A stretch of DNA of 64,000 bases from Anaerolineales bacterium. Its GTDB lineage: Bacteria; Chloroflexota; Anaerolineae; Anaerolineales; Villigracilaceae. A program made the translations under genes and the position numbers. Every line of letters begins with the position of its first letter. Within the stretch, counting starts at the first letter, position 1. The DNA lies in contig CP129480.1 in the NCBI GenBank assembly GCA_030583885.1, forward strand, positions 682,001 to 746,000, in the 5' to 3' direction. Of this stretch, positions 25,041 through 35,163 are shown piece by piece. Under the pieces are notes generated by a model, which did not search any database, had not been told where the DNA came from, and saw nothing but the letters and a program-made list of their open reading frames with translations.

Positions 25041-26284
25041 CTCACATCCTTTTGCGTCACCGCGATATTCCAGATATTAATATGATCAACGCCTACAAGA
25101 AGGACGGCGGTTTTGCGGCCTTCAGGAAAGTCGTGACCAAGATGAAGCCGGCCGAAGTCACCGAGATCGTAAAAAATTCAAGCCTGCGCGGACGCGGCGG
25201 CGCGGGGTTCCCCACCGGCATGAAGTGGTCGTTCATAGATAACAGGAACTGGCCCCATTATGTCGTTGCCAATGCGGATGAGTCCGAGCCCGGCACCTTC
25301 AAGGACCGCGAGATCATGGAGGCCAACCCCTTCCAGTTTTTGGAAGGACTCGCGCTGGCCAGCTATGCGGTCGGCGCGAAGGTGGCGTATGTCTATTTGC
25401 GCGGCGAGTTCTGGCAGCTGGCTGCCTATCTCGATGAAAAGATCGCGGATATGGAAAATGCGGGGTATCTCGGCGAGAAACTCTTTGGCACGGATTATTC
25501 CCTGAAAATTTATACCCATCTCGGCGCAGGTGCCTACATCTGCGGCGAAGAGACGGCACTGCTCGAATCCCTCGAAGGCAAGCGCGGACAGCCTCGTGTG
25601 CGTCCGCCGTTCCCGCCCTCTTACGGTCTCTATGGCAAGCCGACCATTATCAATAATGTCGAAACCTTCACCAATGTGCCTCCCATCCTTGCCAATGGCG
25701 CGGACTGGTACAAATCCATGGGCACGCTGGATAGTGCGGGCGTGAAGGTCTTTTCACTCTCGGGCCGCGTGCGCAAGCCTGGCAATTACGAACTTCCATT
25801 TGGCACCACATTTCGCCAGTTGATCTATGAGCATGCGGGCGGCGTTCAGGAGGGCAGGCCCATCAAAGCCATCATGCCGGCGGGCGCCTCCTCCTCCCTG
25901 ATCGTGGTGGATGACCAGGTGTTGGATACCCCGATGGATTATGCCTCTGTCCGCACGCTCGGCGCGGACCTCGGTTCTGCCTCGGTCATCGTGCTGGATG
26001 ACACCGTGGACATTGACTGGGTCGTCAACAAGACCATCCATTTCTTCAAGCATGAGTCCTGCGGCAAATGCACACCCTGCCGTGAAGGCAACTACTGGAT
26101 GAAGCATCTTACCAGCCGCATTCATTCCGGCGGCGGTTCAAAGGACGATGTAGACCTGCTTCTTAACGTCGCCAAACAAATGCAGGGCAAATGCCTGTGC
26201 GCGCTGGGAGAATTTTCCACGATGGCTGTAGTCACCGGCATCGAACGGTTCCCCCAGGATTTCAAAAAAGCGGTGAAAGCCTAA
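25037..26284 (+). CDS. nuoF: NADH-quinone oxidoreductase subunit F
   Basis: 415 residues; binds NADH, FMN and the N3 [4Fe-4S] cluster. Visible are the glycine-rich GRGGAGFPTGMKW, the FMN-loop NADESEPGTFKDR, the YICGEETALLESLEG block and the cluster ligands SCGKCTPCREG followed by a later Cys in KCLCALG. Electrons pass from here to NuoE/NuoG. Overlaps nuoE by 4 bases. Confidence 0.97.
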   Translation: MTHILLRHRDIPDINMINAYKKDGGFAAFRKVVTKMKPAEVTEIVKNSSLRGRGGAGFPTGMKWSFIDNRNWPHYVVANADESEPGTFKDREIMEANPFQFLEGLALASYAVGAKVAYVYLRGEFWQLAAYLDEKIADMENAGYLGEKLFGTDYSLKIYTHLGAGAYICGEETALLESLEGKRGQPRVRPPFPPSYGLYGKPTIINNVETFTNVPPILANGADWYKSMGTLDSAGVKVFSLSGRVRKPGNYELPFGTTFRQLIYEHAGGVQEGRPIKAIMPAGASSSLIVVDDQVLDTPMDYASVRTLGADLGSASVIVLDDTVDIDWVVNKTIHFFKHESCGKCTPCREGNYWMKHLTSRIHSGGGSKDDVDLLLNVAKQMQGKCLCALGEFSTMAVVTGIERFPQDFKKAVKA

Positions 26285-26293
26285 AAAGATACC

Positions 26294-26320
26294 CGATATT
26301 CGAACGTGGAATATCGTTTT
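26294..26320 (+). other. Hairpin in the nuoF-nuoG gap
   Basis: CGATATTC (26294-26301) and GAATATCG (26309-26316) form an 8-bp stem, 7-base loop, followed by TTTT. It may be a weak attenuator or an mRNA processing site that sets different NuoF and NuoG levels. Confidence 0.5.
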
Positions 26321-26333
26321 CTTCGGAGACTTA

Positions 26334-28808
26334 ATGAGTAAACAAGTCACACTAACAATCAATGGAAAGCAGGTCACCGTGCCGGATGGCACGCTGGTTG
26401 CGGATGCGGCAAAGATGGCGGACATCGACATCCCCGTTTTCTGCCACCATCCCAAGCTTGAGCCTGTCGGCATGTGCCGCATGTGCCTGGTCGAGATCGG
26501 CAGACCCATGCTGGACCGAAACACCGGCCAGGTGGTGATGGAGAACGGCCAGCCCAAGATCCAGTTCATGCCCAAACTTGAAACGGCTTGCACCAACCGT
26601 GTTTCAGAGGGCATGGTGGTGATGACAGTCTCTGACAAGGCTAGGGAGGGTCAGAATAGCACGCTTGAATTCTTGCTCACCTCGCATCCGTTGGACTGCC
26701 CGGTCTGTGACAAGGGCGGCGAATGCCCATTGCAAAATCTGACCGTGGCCTTTGGTCCGGGCAAGAGCCGCTTCATTTTTGACGAAAAACTGCACCTCGA
26801 AAAGCAGGTCCCGCTGGGCGAGTTGATCTGGCTGGACCGCGAGCGCTGCATCCAGTGCGCGCGCTGTATCCGCTTTCAGGATGAGCTCGCGGGCGAGTCG
26901 GTACTTGGCTTCGACGACCGTGGACGCAACACCCAGATCATTTCATTATCGGACCCCGGGTTTGATTCTGTTTTCTCAGGCAATACCACCGACATCTGCC
27001 CCGTCGGCGCATTGACCACAGCGGACTTCCGCTTCGGTGCGCGCCCCTGGGAATTGGAGGCGCAGGCTTCCATTTGCACGCAATGCCCGGTAGGGTGTAA
27101 TACGACGTTGAATACGCGCCGCGAGGCCAGTGTGGGCGGTGACATTGTGGTGAAGCGCGTCATGCCGCGCCAGAACGAGGAAGTGAATGAGATCTGGTTG
27201 TGCGACAAGGGGCGCTTTTCCTATCACTACACCGAAAGCCGAAAGAGACTCACCAGGCCACTTGTCCGCAGGGACGGTAAATTGGCACGCGCTTCGTGGG
27301 ACGCTTCCACCAAGTTGGCGGCGCAGAATTTTGCTTCGGCGAAAAAGAATTTCGTTGTACTGGCTTCCGGGCGGCTTGCAAATGAAGATCTGTTCAACCT
27401 CAAGTCGTTGGCAGACCACGCCGGCGGCACAGCCATTTTGTATACCGATATGGGCGGCGGTGACCTGACCCAGTTGGTGGGTGTCGGCGCCGGCACAAAT
27501 ATCGGCAAAATGGGCACCGGCGATGCAATTCTCGTCGTGGCTTCTGATTTATATGAAGAAGCCCCGATTTGGTGGCTGAGAGTGAAGCAGGCCGCTGACC
27601 GCGGTGCCACCTTGATCGTGGCGAATCCACGCGAGACCAAGCTGGATAAATTCGCAAAGTTCACCATCCGCTATACATATGGGGATGAAGGTAAAACCGT
27701 CAGCGATTTCAGCAGGAAGGGCAAGATCGCGGATGAATTTTCAAAGGCAAGGAATGCGCTCGTGTTCTACGGCAGCGAAGGACTTGGCCTGAATGGCTCA
27801 TCAGCACTTGCTTCTGCATGCGCTGCTCTCTTAAAGGATACGGATCATGTCGGCAGGCCGAACAACGGTCTGATCGGCGTCTGGCAGAGAGCCAATGACC
27901 AGGGCGCATGGGAGGTCGGTTTCCGCCCCGTGCCCGATCTGGAGAAGGTGCTCAAAGGAAAGGCAGTATATATTGCAGGCGCAGACCCGGTGGGCGATGA
28001 TCCCAATCTGGCGAAGGCGCTAAAGGGTGCAAAATTCGTTGCGGTGCAGGACCTTCTTGAAACTGCCACAACCGAAATTGCGGACGTGGTCTTCCCTGTG
28101 CAGGCATATACCGAACGGGAAGGGACCTATATCTCAGGGGAGCGCCGTGTGCAGCGTTTCTATGCGGCTGTATCACCCAAAGGTGACTCAAAGCCTGATT
28201 TTGCGATCACGTCCCAGATTGCCAAGCAGATGGGCGTCATTCTGGAAGGTTCGTCTGCTTCGGTGGTGTTTGATATCCTTGCCAATTCAATTGATGCGCT
28301 GGTGGAACTGGGTTATGAAAAACTTGCCGAGGTGCATGGCCAATGGCCGATTGTCGGGCGCGGCGACCTGTATTACGGTGGAACAACCTATGAGAACACG
28401 CAGGGTCTGGGCGTGCAGCTCCTGCCCATGGCTCAAGTTGGAGGAACCGTACGCATACCAAGGGTCCGCAAGGAAGCGGCTCTTCGTCCCCGGGAAAAGG
28501 AATTGATCGCTGTGCCGGTCAACAAGCTGTATGATCGCGGCGTGACCATCAATCCCACGCAATTGTTGCATGAACGTGTCGGGGAGGCGACAGTGTCTTT
28601 GCACCCGTCCACGGCAAAAAAGATGGGTCTGGAAACCGGCGCACATGTGAAGATCAGCTTCGACGGCGTCAGCGGCGAGGCTGTGTTGAAGACGGATGAG
28701 ACAATTTCAACCGGTGTGGCGTTGGTGCCGCGCAGTATGGGCATTGCGATCCGCGAACCTGTAGCCGCGCGTGTGTTTGCGCGAAGCGCAGCGGGGAAGG
28801 TGAAATAA
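26334..28808 (+). CDS. nuoG: NADH-quinone oxidoreductase subunit G
   Basis: 824 residues. The N-terminal ferredoxin domain has a [2Fe-2S] site (CHHPKLEPVGMCRMC). Next come the His/Cys site for N5 (CPVCDKGGECPL), a two-cluster-type segment (ERCIQCARCIRF, DICPVGALT) and then CTQCPVGCN, which looks like the extra N7-type site. The rest is a molybdopterin-oxidoreductase-like domain without obvious cofactor residues. It stores and relays electrons from NuoF toward NuoI. Start has CGGAG 8 bases upstream. Confidence 0.95.
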   Translation: MSKQVTLTINGKQVTVPDGTLVADAAKMADIDIPVFCHHPKLEPVGMCRMCLVEIGRPMLDRNTGQVVMENGQPKIQFMPKLETACTNRVSEGMVVMTVSDKAREGQNSTLEFLLTSHPLDCPVCDKGGECPLQNLTVAFGPGKSRFIFDEKLHLEKQVPLGELIWLDRERCIQCARCIRFQDELAGESVLGFDDRGRNTQIISLSDPGFDSVFSGNTTDICPVGALTTADFRFGARPWELEAQASICTQCPVGCNTTLNTRREASVGGDIVVKRVMPRQNEEVNEIWLCDKGRFSYHYTESRKRLTRPLVRRDGKLARASWDASTKLAAQNFASAKKNFVVLASGRLANEDLFNLKSLADHAGGTAILYTDMGGGDLTQLVGVGAGTNIGKMGTGDAILVVASDLYEEAPIWWLRVKQAADRGATLIVANPRETKLDKFAKFTIRYTYGDEGKTVSDFSRKGKIADEFSKARNALVFYGSEGLGLNGSSALASACAALLKDTDHVGRPNNGLIGVWQRANDQGAWEVGFRPVPDLEKVLKGKAVYIAGADPVGDDPNLAKALKGAKFVAVQDLLETATTEIADVVFPVQAYTEREGTYISGERRVQRFYAAVSPKGDSKPDFAITSQIAKQMGVILEGSSASVVFDILANSIDALVELGYEKLAEVHGQWPIVGRGDLYYGGTTYENTQGLGVQLLPMAQVGGTVRIPRVRKEAALRPREKELIAVPVNKLYDRGVTINPTQLLHERVGEATVSLHPSTAKKMGLETGAHVKISFDGVSGEAVLKTDETISTGVALVPRSMGIAIREPVAARVFARSAAGKVK

Positions 28809-28809
28809 T

Positions 28810-29949
28810 ATGGACTGGACAATCTGGCTTGAATGGGTTGTGAAAGGTTTCATCCTGTGCCTGCTCCTTTTGACGGGGTTTGCATACCTAACCTGGTATG
28901 AGCGCCGCGCACTTGCAAAGATGCAGGTGCGTGTGGGTCCGAATCGTGCAGGACCTCAGGGCCTGCTTCAGCCGATTGCAGATGCCGTAAAATTGATCTT
29001 CAAGGAGGAACTTACGCCCGGGCGGGTATACAAGACGGTCTTTATCCTTGCGCCCATATTGACTGTTGTGCCTTCTTTGATCCTGGCGGCGGTGATCCCG
29101 CTTGGCGACTCCTTTAATTTTTTCGGACGCGAGATCACGCTGCATGTGGCGGATCTCAATGTGGGTATTCTGTATTTATTGTCCATCATGTCCATTGCCG
29201 TGTACGGCATTGTTTTGGCGGGGTGGTCCAGCAACAACAAGTACGCGATGCTGGGCGCCGTGCGTTCCTCGGCGCAAATGATCTCTTATGAACTTTCGCT
29301 GGGCCTGTGTTTTGTGATTGCCATTCTTCTCGGCAATTCGATGAACTTAAATGATATCGTGGATGCCCAGAAGGGGATATGGTTTGCAGTCATTCAGCCG
29401 GCCGGCGCGCTGGTCTTTTTGATTGTAACGCTTGCAGAAGTGAACCGCGCCCCCTTTGATATGCCCGAAGCCGAACAGGAATTGACGGCCGGGTATCACT
29501 CGGAATATTCGGGCATGAAGTTCGCCCTGTTCTTTATGGCGGAATATCAAAAGATGATCGTCATCTGCATGATCGCGACGACCCTCTTCTTCGGCGGGTA
29601 TCGTGAGTTCTGGTTCTTGCAGGGAACCATGTTCAGCGTGGACCGCTTCTGGTTCCTGGGTCCCATCTACATGCTGTTAAAGGTCATTGTGCTCCTGTTC
29701 TTTATGATCTGGATCCGCGCCACCTGGCCCCGCATACGGTATGACCGTTTGATGGCCTTTGGCTGGAAGGTGCTTTTACCTTTATCGTTGGTGCTTGCCT
29801 TTATCACCGCCGCAGGGCTTTTGCTCGCCCAGGAATTGGACAACCAGTTGTTCATCTGGGGTATTCCCGTCCTGTCCATTGTTTGCGGGCTGGTGGCAGT
29901 GGCTTTTATTTACCGTGACTTGAGGAGAAAATCCCATGGGCGTATTTGA
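28810..29949 (+). CDS. nuoH: NADH-quinone oxidoreductase subunit H
   Basis: 379 residues, about eight membrane helices. Links the peripheral arm to the membrane arm at the quinone tunnel. Family hallmarks: [22 protein letters not shown] near the N-terminus, [16 protein letters not shown], and [14 protein letters not shown]. It starts one base after the nuoG stop and overlaps nuoI by 14 bases. Confidence 0.96.
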   Translation: MDWTIWLEWVVKGFILCLLLLTGFAYLTWYERRALAKMQVRVGPNRAGPQGLLQPIADAVKLIFKEELTPGRVYKTVFILAPILTVVPSLILAAVIPLGDSFNFFGREITLHVADLNVGILYLLSIMSIAVYGIVLAGWSSNNKYAMLGAVRSSAQMISYELSLGLCFVIAILLGNSMNLNDIVDAQKGIWFAVIQPAGALVFLIVTLAEVNRAPFDMPEAEQELTAGYHSEYSGMKFALFFMAEYQKMIVICMIATTLFFGGYREFWFLQGTMFSVDRFWFLGPIYMLLKVIVLLFFMIWIRATWPRIRYDRLMAFGWKVLLPLSLVLAFITAAGLLLAQELDNQLFIWGIPVLSIVCGLVAVAFIYRDLRRKSHGRI

Positions 29950-30460
29950 CCCCATAATCGAACTCTCAAAAGGACTTGGTGAAACGCTGCGGTCGTTCTG
30001 GCTGGAAAAAACCGTGACCGTGCAATACCCGGAAGAGAAGAGGCCTGTCCGCCCGCGTTTCCGCGGCCGCCATGTGTTGAAACGCTATGACAACGGTCTC
30101 GAGAAGTGCATTGGATGCTCACTCTGTGCCGCTGCCTGCCCTGCGGATGCGATCTTTGTGGAAGCCTCCGAGAATACGGATGAAAAACGCTTCTCGCCCG
30201 GCGAGCGATATGCCTCCACCTACGAGATCAATATGCTGCGCTGTATCTATTGCGGCTTCTGCGAGGACGCCTGCCCCACCGAGGCCATTGTGCTCGGCGA
30301 CAATTACGAGCTGTCCTTCACAGACCGCAGGCAGGCCATCTACCCAAAGGACATGCTTCTCGAACCTGTTCCTTCCGAGCAGATGCTGACTCCCAAAAAA
30401 GTTGAACCGGGCGTGTTCACACGTTCCGTTCCGGAGATGAAAGACCCGTCCGATTATTAG
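29936..30460 (+). CDS. nuoI: NADH-quinone oxidoreductase subunit I
   Basis: 174 residues; carries clusters N6a and N6b. Two ferredoxin-like motifs: [16 protein letters not shown] and [16 protein letters not shown]. The N-terminal amphipathic helix contacts the membrane, and the FRGRH motif is present. Overlaps the end of nuoH. Confidence 0.96.
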   Translation: MGVFDPIIELSKGLGETLRSFWLEKTVTVQYPEEKRPVRPRFRGRHVLKRYDNGLEKCIGCSLCAAACPADAIFVEASENTDEKRFSPGERYASTYEINMLRCIYCGFCEDACPTEAIVLGDNYELSFTDRRQAIYPKDMLLEPVPSEQMLTPKKVEPGVFTRSVPEMKDPSDY

Positions 30461-30513
30461 CGGGTTACGATGTTTTGATTGGTTTGCAGAGCGCCAATCG
30501 TAAATGGAGAACC

Positions 30514-31032
30514 ATGAATTCCGACCTGATTGTCTTCCTTGTTCTTTCCCTCGTAGCCATTGCAACCGCTTTGGGCATGGTGTTCAGCCGCAATGCAGTC
30601 TACTCGGCGTTGTTTTTGGTGTTGAATTTTGTCACTGTGGCGGTGTTCTATCTTTTACTTGGCGCGCCGTTCATTGCCATGTCCCAGATCACGGTGTACG
30701 CCGGCGCGATCATGGTGTTGTTCCTGTTTGTGATCATGCTCCTGGGTGCGGAAAACCTCCCGCCTTCCAAGGCATTGCCCTGGCAGAGACCGCTGGCTTT
30801 CATCCTTGCTCTCGTGCTGGCGGTGGAGTCGGTCTATTTGATCATTTCCCGCGCACAATCGGATGGTAGCATTACAGCGCCGGACGCCTCGATCAATACG
30901 GTCGAAAACCTGCGTGAAATGGCGATGACCCTGTTCGGTCAGTATCTCCTGCCGTTTGAGGTCACATCCATTTTGTTGCTGGTCGCCATGGTGGGTGCGA
31001 TTGTGCTGACCAAACAGGAAAAAGAAGGATAG
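30514..31032 (+). CDS. nuoJ: NADH-quinone oxidoreductase subunit J
   Basis: 172 residues with five membrane helices; the VYAGAIMVLFLFVIMLLG helix is the conserved pi-bulge segment. ATG 30514 is chosen because TGGAG lies 6 bases before it; the longer frame from 30475 has no ribosome binding site and a polar, non-conserved tail. Followed 6 bases later by nuoK. Confidence 0.93.
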   Translation: MNSDLIVFLVLSLVAIATALGMVFSRNAVYSALFLVLNFVTVAVFYLLLGAPFIAMSQITVYAGAIMVLFLFVIMLLGAENLPPSKALPWQRPLAFILALVLAVESVYLIISRAQSDGSITAPDASINTVENLREMAMTLFGQYLLPFEVTSILLLVAMVGAIVLTKQEKEG

Positions 31033-31038
31033 GGAATC

Positions 31039-31341
31039 ATGGTGCCTGTTGATTATTACATCGTCCTCTCTGCATTTTTATTCACCATCGGTGCGATGGG
31101 CGTGCTCGCTCACCGCAACCCCTTGATCATCTTCATGTCCATTGAACTGATGCTCAACGCGGCAAACCTTGCCTTTGTGGCATTCGCCAGCGTGCATAAG
31201 ACCTTCGATGGGCAGATATTCGTATTCTTCGTCATCGCGGTTGCCGCGGCGGAAGTGGCGGTGGGCCTCGCCTTGATCGTGGAGATCTTTAAATCCCGCA
31301 GGAACATCGACGTTGATGAGATGAATTCCCTGAAGGGATAA
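31039..31341 (+). CDS. nuoK: NADH-quinone oxidoreductase subunit K
   Basis: 100 residues, the usual NuoK length, three membrane helices. The conserved glutamates are in [13 protein letters not shown] and [11 protein letters not shown]; these take part in proton transfer. Sits between nuoJ and nuoL in standard order. Confidence 0.96.
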   Translation: MVPVDYYIVLSAFLFTIGAMGVLAHRNPLIIFMSIELMLNAANLAFVAFASVHKTFDGQIFVFFVIAVAAAEVAVGLALIVEIFKSRRNIDVDEMNSLKG

Positions 31342-31375
31342 TTCGATATTTGTTGATCGAATTCCGGAGAATGTT

Positions 31376-33541
31376 ATGCACTTAAGTGAAACTGTTACAG
31401 GCTTTTATTTTCTGGCTCCCTGGCTGGTCTTTGCGCCTGTCATCGGCTTGTTGATTAATGCAGTTTTCGGCAGGCAGTTCAGCGAACGAGTGGTTGGCGC
31501 GGTGGCAAGTGCGGCGTCGGGAGCGGCGTTTGTCATATCCGTTTTGCTGGCGTATTCGGTATGGGCAAATCACGGGCTTGCAGTCAGCGTGCCTTTCGCC
31601 GAATGGATCCACATCGGGGACCTCAAACTCGACTGGACCTTCCGCGTTGACTCGCTTTCAACTGCGATGATGCTCGTCGTTTCGGGCGTCGGGACCCTCA
31701 TTCACATCTACGCAATCGGATATATGCATGAGGATGTACGTTTTAAACACGAGGAGGGACGCTTCGCCCGCTTCTTTGTTTTCTTGAACCTGTTCATCGC
31801 TGCGATGATGATCCTCGTCTCGGGCGACTCTTACTTAATGCTCTTTGTCGGCTGGGAGGGCGTGGGGTTGTGCTCCTTCCTGCTAATTGGCTTCTGGTTC
31901 GAGATGGACACGCTCGCCCGCCCCTCCTGGGCAAACTCGGACGCCGCGATAAAAGCCTTCATCACCAACCGCGTGGGTGACTTCGGCTTCCTCATCGCGG
32001 GCTTTTTGATGTTCTGGCATCTCGGCTCCTTTCAATTTGACGAGGTCTTCAAAGCCGCGCCTGCCATTGCGGCATCAGCGCCCTGGGTGATCGTGGCCAT
32101 TACTTTGTTTATGCTGATAGGTGTGGCGGGAAAGTCCGCGCAAATTCCGCTCTACATCTGGCTGCCGGATGCGATGGCGGGTCCGACGCCGGTCTCCGCC
32201 CTGATCCATGCCGCCACGATGGTAACCGCGGGTGTGTATTTGGTGACACGTTCTGCGCCGTTGTACACGCTCGTCCCTGAGGCGCAGTATATCGTTGCAA
32301 TGGTCGGTGCAGGGACAGCCCTCTTCGCCGCGACGATCGCCGTCGGTCAATACGATATCAAGAAAGTGCTGGCCTACTCCACCATTTCCCAGCTTGGCTT
32401 CATGGTCGCCGCAGTGGGCATGGGTGCGTATGTGGCAGGCATGTTCCACTTAATTACACACGCTTTCTTCAAGGCCTTACTCTTCCTTTCCGCCGGTTCG
32501 GTCATTCTCGGCCTGGAGCGCGGACACCATGCTCACGCTCATCATGCACACGATAAGAAACCTGCCAAAGGTATAAAGACAGCGAAGAGGGATGCATATG
32601 GGGGTCATGACGACCACACTGGTGCTGTGCATGGCGAAGTCTTCGACCCGGGCGACATGCGCAACATGGGCGGGATGCGCAAGACCATGCCCGTCACTTT
32701 CTGGCTGTATATGATCGGCACGCTGGCGCTGGCGGGCATCTTCCCGTTCGCAGGCTTCTGGTCGAAGGATGAGATTTTGCTCGATGCAAAATTGCATTAT
32801 CCCAGCGTGTACTGGCAGTTGAGCATCGCCGCCTTCTTCACCGCCTTCTACATGGGCAGGCAGATCTGGATGGTCTTTTTCGGCGAAGCGCGCACGGATG
32901 CCGCCAGGCATGCGCAGGAAAGCCCAAAGGTGATGACCGTGCCGCTCATGGTGCTGGCAGTTCTGTCGGTCGTCGGAGGCGCGTTGAATCTGCCCTTCAA
33001 GGGCTTCCATCAACTGGGTCACTGGCTGGAATATACGATCGGTGAGATCGAGGCCCTTCCGCTTGATTTGCAGGTTGCAGGGATCTCCACCGCGCTGGCA
33101 TTGCTCGCCATTCTCATCTCATGGCTGATTTACGGACGCACTCCGTTGAAATCCAACCAGCCCGATCCGCTCAAGAAGCCGCTGGGCTTTGTCTTCACGG
33201 GCATGGAGAACAAATGGTTCGTGGACGAAGGCTATGGTGTTTTGATCATCACGCCGTTCAAAAGGATTTCGCAATTCATTGCGGATGTGATCGACTGGCG
33301 CTTCTGGCATGACTTTGTGCATGATACCGTTATCGCTGGAACCTACAACTGGGTCAGCAGCATTGCTCTGGATCGCTACGCCGACCAAAAAGGCATTGAC
33401 GCATTTGCCAACTGGATCGGCACGGCCACACAATGGATTTCCGGGAATATGCGTAAAGTTCAGAACGGATTCGTGCGCTCCTACGCGCTGTCTGTTTTGC
33501 TTGGCGTTGTCTTGATTTTGGGCTACCTGATTTTTAAATAA
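31376..33541 (+). CDS. nuoL: NADH-quinone oxidoreductase subunit L
   Basis: 721 residues; the distal antiporter-like proton pump with the long lateral helix at the C-terminus. Conserved parts: FVGWEGVGLCSFLLIGFW, AGKSAQIPLYIWLPDAMAGP and a HAFFKALLFL helix. A His-rich loop (GHHAHAHHAHDKK, near residue 385) and about 40 polar residues are inserted after that helix. Ends in a final anchoring helix. Confidence 0.96.
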   Translation: MHLSETVTGFYFLAPWLVFAPVIGLLINAVFGRQFSERVVGAVASAASGAAFVISVLLAYSVWANHGLAVSVPFAEWIHIGDLKLDWTFRVDSLSTAMMLVVSGVGTLIHIYAIGYMHEDVRFKHEEGRFARFFVFLNLFIAAMMILVSGDSYLMLFVGWEGVGLCSFLLIGFWFEMDTLARPSWANSDAAIKAFITNRVGDFGFLIAGFLMFWHLGSFQFDEVFKAAPAIAASAPWVIVAITLFMLIGVAGKSAQIPLYIWLPDAMAGPTPVSALIHAATMVTAGVYLVTRSAPLYTLVPEAQYIVAMVGAGTALFAATIAVGQYDIKKVLAYSTISQLGFMVAAVGMGAYVAGMFHLITHAFFKALLFLSAGSVILGLERGHHAHAHHAHDKKPAKGIKTAKRDAYGGHDDHTGAVHGEVFDPGDMRNMGGMRKTMPVTFWLYMIGTLALAGIFPFAGFWSKDEILLDAKLHYPSVYWQLSIAAFFTAFYMGRQIWMVFFGEARTDAARHAQESPKVMTVPLMVLAVLSVVGGALNLPFKGFHQLGHWLEYTIGEIEALPLDLQVAGISTALALLAILISWLIYGRTPLKSNQPDPLKKPLGFVFTGMENKWFVDEGYGVLIITPFKRISQFIADVIDWRFWHDFVHDTVIAGTYNWVSSIALDRYADQKGIDAFANWIGTATQWISGNMRKVQNGFVRSYALSVLLGVVLILGYLIFK

Positions 33542-33564
33542 CTCGCAGAAACCGAGGATAGAAC

Positions 33565-35079
33565 ATGGAATTTCTTTTACAACCTCTTACACTCCTGACC
33601 TTCTCCCCGATCCTGGGCGTGATCGTGATTCTTTTCATGAACTCCGAACAGAAGCGCGCCATCCGCTGGGCCGCGATGGTCACATCCCTGCTCACATTTG
33701 CCATTTCATTGTGGGTCTTTGGACAGTTCAAGGCATCGAACCCTGACCTGCAACTGGAAGCCAAGTATGCATGGATCCATGTGGCGGGCTGGAATATTTA
33801 CTATTTCCTCGCCGTGGACGGTCTGAGCATCCTGCTGGTGATGCTTACCGCCTTCCTCACGCCCATCTCCATCCTTTCCACATGGACGGCGGTGGAGGAC
33901 CGTGTGAAGGACTTCATGATCTTCTTCCTCTTGTTGGAAATGGGCATGACGGGCGTGTTCCTCGCGCAGGATCTCTTCCTGTTCTACATCTTCTGGGAGT
34001 TCACCCTCGTCCCAATGTACTTCCTCATCGGCATCTGGGGCGGCCCCAATCGTGTGTATGCCGCGGTTAAGTTCTTCCTCTACACCATGGCCGGCTCGAT
34101 TTTGATGCTGCTTGCCATCCTCTTCCTTGGCATCAAGACCGATACCTTCAACATCCCGACCATGCTTGTCCGCCTGCCTGATCTGTATGCCACAGACGTG
34201 ATCACAGCCGGCACCCAGATGTTCCTCTTCCTGGCGTTCACTGCGGCGTTTGCCATCAAGGTCCCGATGTGGCCCCTGCACTCGTGGCTGCCCGATGCCC
34301 ACGTGGAGGCACCGACTGCGGGTTCCGTTATTCTTGCGGGTGTGCTGCTGAAGATGGGTACCTACGGTTTCCTGCGCTTCAACATTCCGCTCTTCCCGAA
34401 TGCCGCCATCCAGGCCGCCCCGTGGATCGCACTCTTCGCGACCATCGGTATCATTTACGGCGCGGCGGTCTCCTTCGCCCAGGCGGATGTCAAGAAACTG
34501 GTTGCCTATTCCTCCGTGAGCCACCTCGGTTTCGTCATGCTCGGATTGTTCGCACTTAATGCCGAAGGCGTGGCGGGTGCCATTTTGCAGATGGTCAACC
34601 ACGGCTTGAGCACGGGAGCGTTGTTTTTGCTCATCGGTATGATCTACGAACAGACCCACACCCGCGAGATCAAGGTCTATGGCGGCTTGTGGAAGATCAC
34701 CCCGATCTTCGGCGCACTCATGTTGATTGCCTCGCTCTCCTCGATGGGTTTGCCTGGTCTCAACGGTTTTGTGGGCGAGTTCACCATTTTGCTGGGCGCG
34801 TTCGGTTCCAAGGCCATTGGCAATCCCTGGTATGCGGGCATCTCCGCCATCGGCGTCATCCTGGCGGCGGTTTACATCCTGTACATGTTCCAAAAAGTCT
34901 TCCTCGGACCTGCAGGCGAGATCACCCATCATCACGAACTCAAGGACCTCAACTGGCGCGAGATCGCCACGGTCGTTCCCTTGGTCATCTTCATGTTCTG
35001 GATCGGCCTCTATCCCAGGCCGTTCTTCGATATCCTTGCCCCTGCGGTGCATAAACTGCTTTCCGCCTTGCCTTTGTAA
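33565..35079 (+). CDS. nuoM: NADH-quinone oxidoreductase subunit M
   Basis: 504 residues, about 14 membrane helices; second antiporter-like pump. Signatures: FFLLLEMGMTGVFLAQDLFL with the key Glu, KVPMWPLHSWLPDAHVEAPT, and VAYSSVSHLGFVMLG. Followed by an 84-base gap with an inverted repeat before nuoN. Confidence 0.96.
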   Translation: MEFLLQPLTLLTFSPILGVIVILFMNSEQKRAIRWAAMVTSLLTFAISLWVFGQFKASNPDLQLEAKYAWIHVAGWNIYYFLAVDGLSILLVMLTAFLTPISILSTWTAVEDRVKDFMIFFLLLEMGMTGVFLAQDLFLFYIFWEFTLVPMYFLIGIWGGPNRVYAAVKFFLYTMAGSILMLLAILFLGIKTDTFNIPTMLVRLPDLYATDVITAGTQMFLFLAFTAAFAIKVPMWPLHSWLPDAHVEAPTAGSVILAGVLLKMGTYGFLRFNIPLFPNAAIQAAPWIALFATIGIIYGAAVSFAQADVKKLVAYSSVSHLGFVMLGLFALNAEGVAGAILQMVNHGLSTGALFLLIGMIYEQTHTREIKVYGGLWKITPIFGALMLIASLSSMGLPGLNGFVGEFTILLGAFGSKAIGNPWYAGISAIGVILAAVYILYMFQKVFLGPAGEITHHHELKDLNWREIATVVPLVIFMFWIGLYPRPFFDILAPAVHKLLSALPL

Positions 35080-35150
35080 ACCACGGATGATAAGGATGAA
35101 CACAGAGCATCAATCATTCTTCGTGTTCCTTCGCGCCCTTCGTGGTTAAA
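35078..35150. repeat. Imperfect inverted repeat between nuoM and nuoN
   Basis: The left arm begins AACCACGG and contains GGATGAACAC. The right arm, read inward, begins AACCACGAAGG and contains GGAACACG. Such AACCACGA-type intergenic repeats are common in environmental genomes; it fills almost the whole gap. Confidence 0.6.
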
Positions 35151-35163
35151 AACTGGAGCGTTC

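Noticed and set aside
33706..35103. 465-codon minus-strand frame opposite nuoM
   Set aside because: Composition is extreme (His, Gln, Glu, Asp rich) and it mirrors nuoM codon bias; nuoM is unambiguous.
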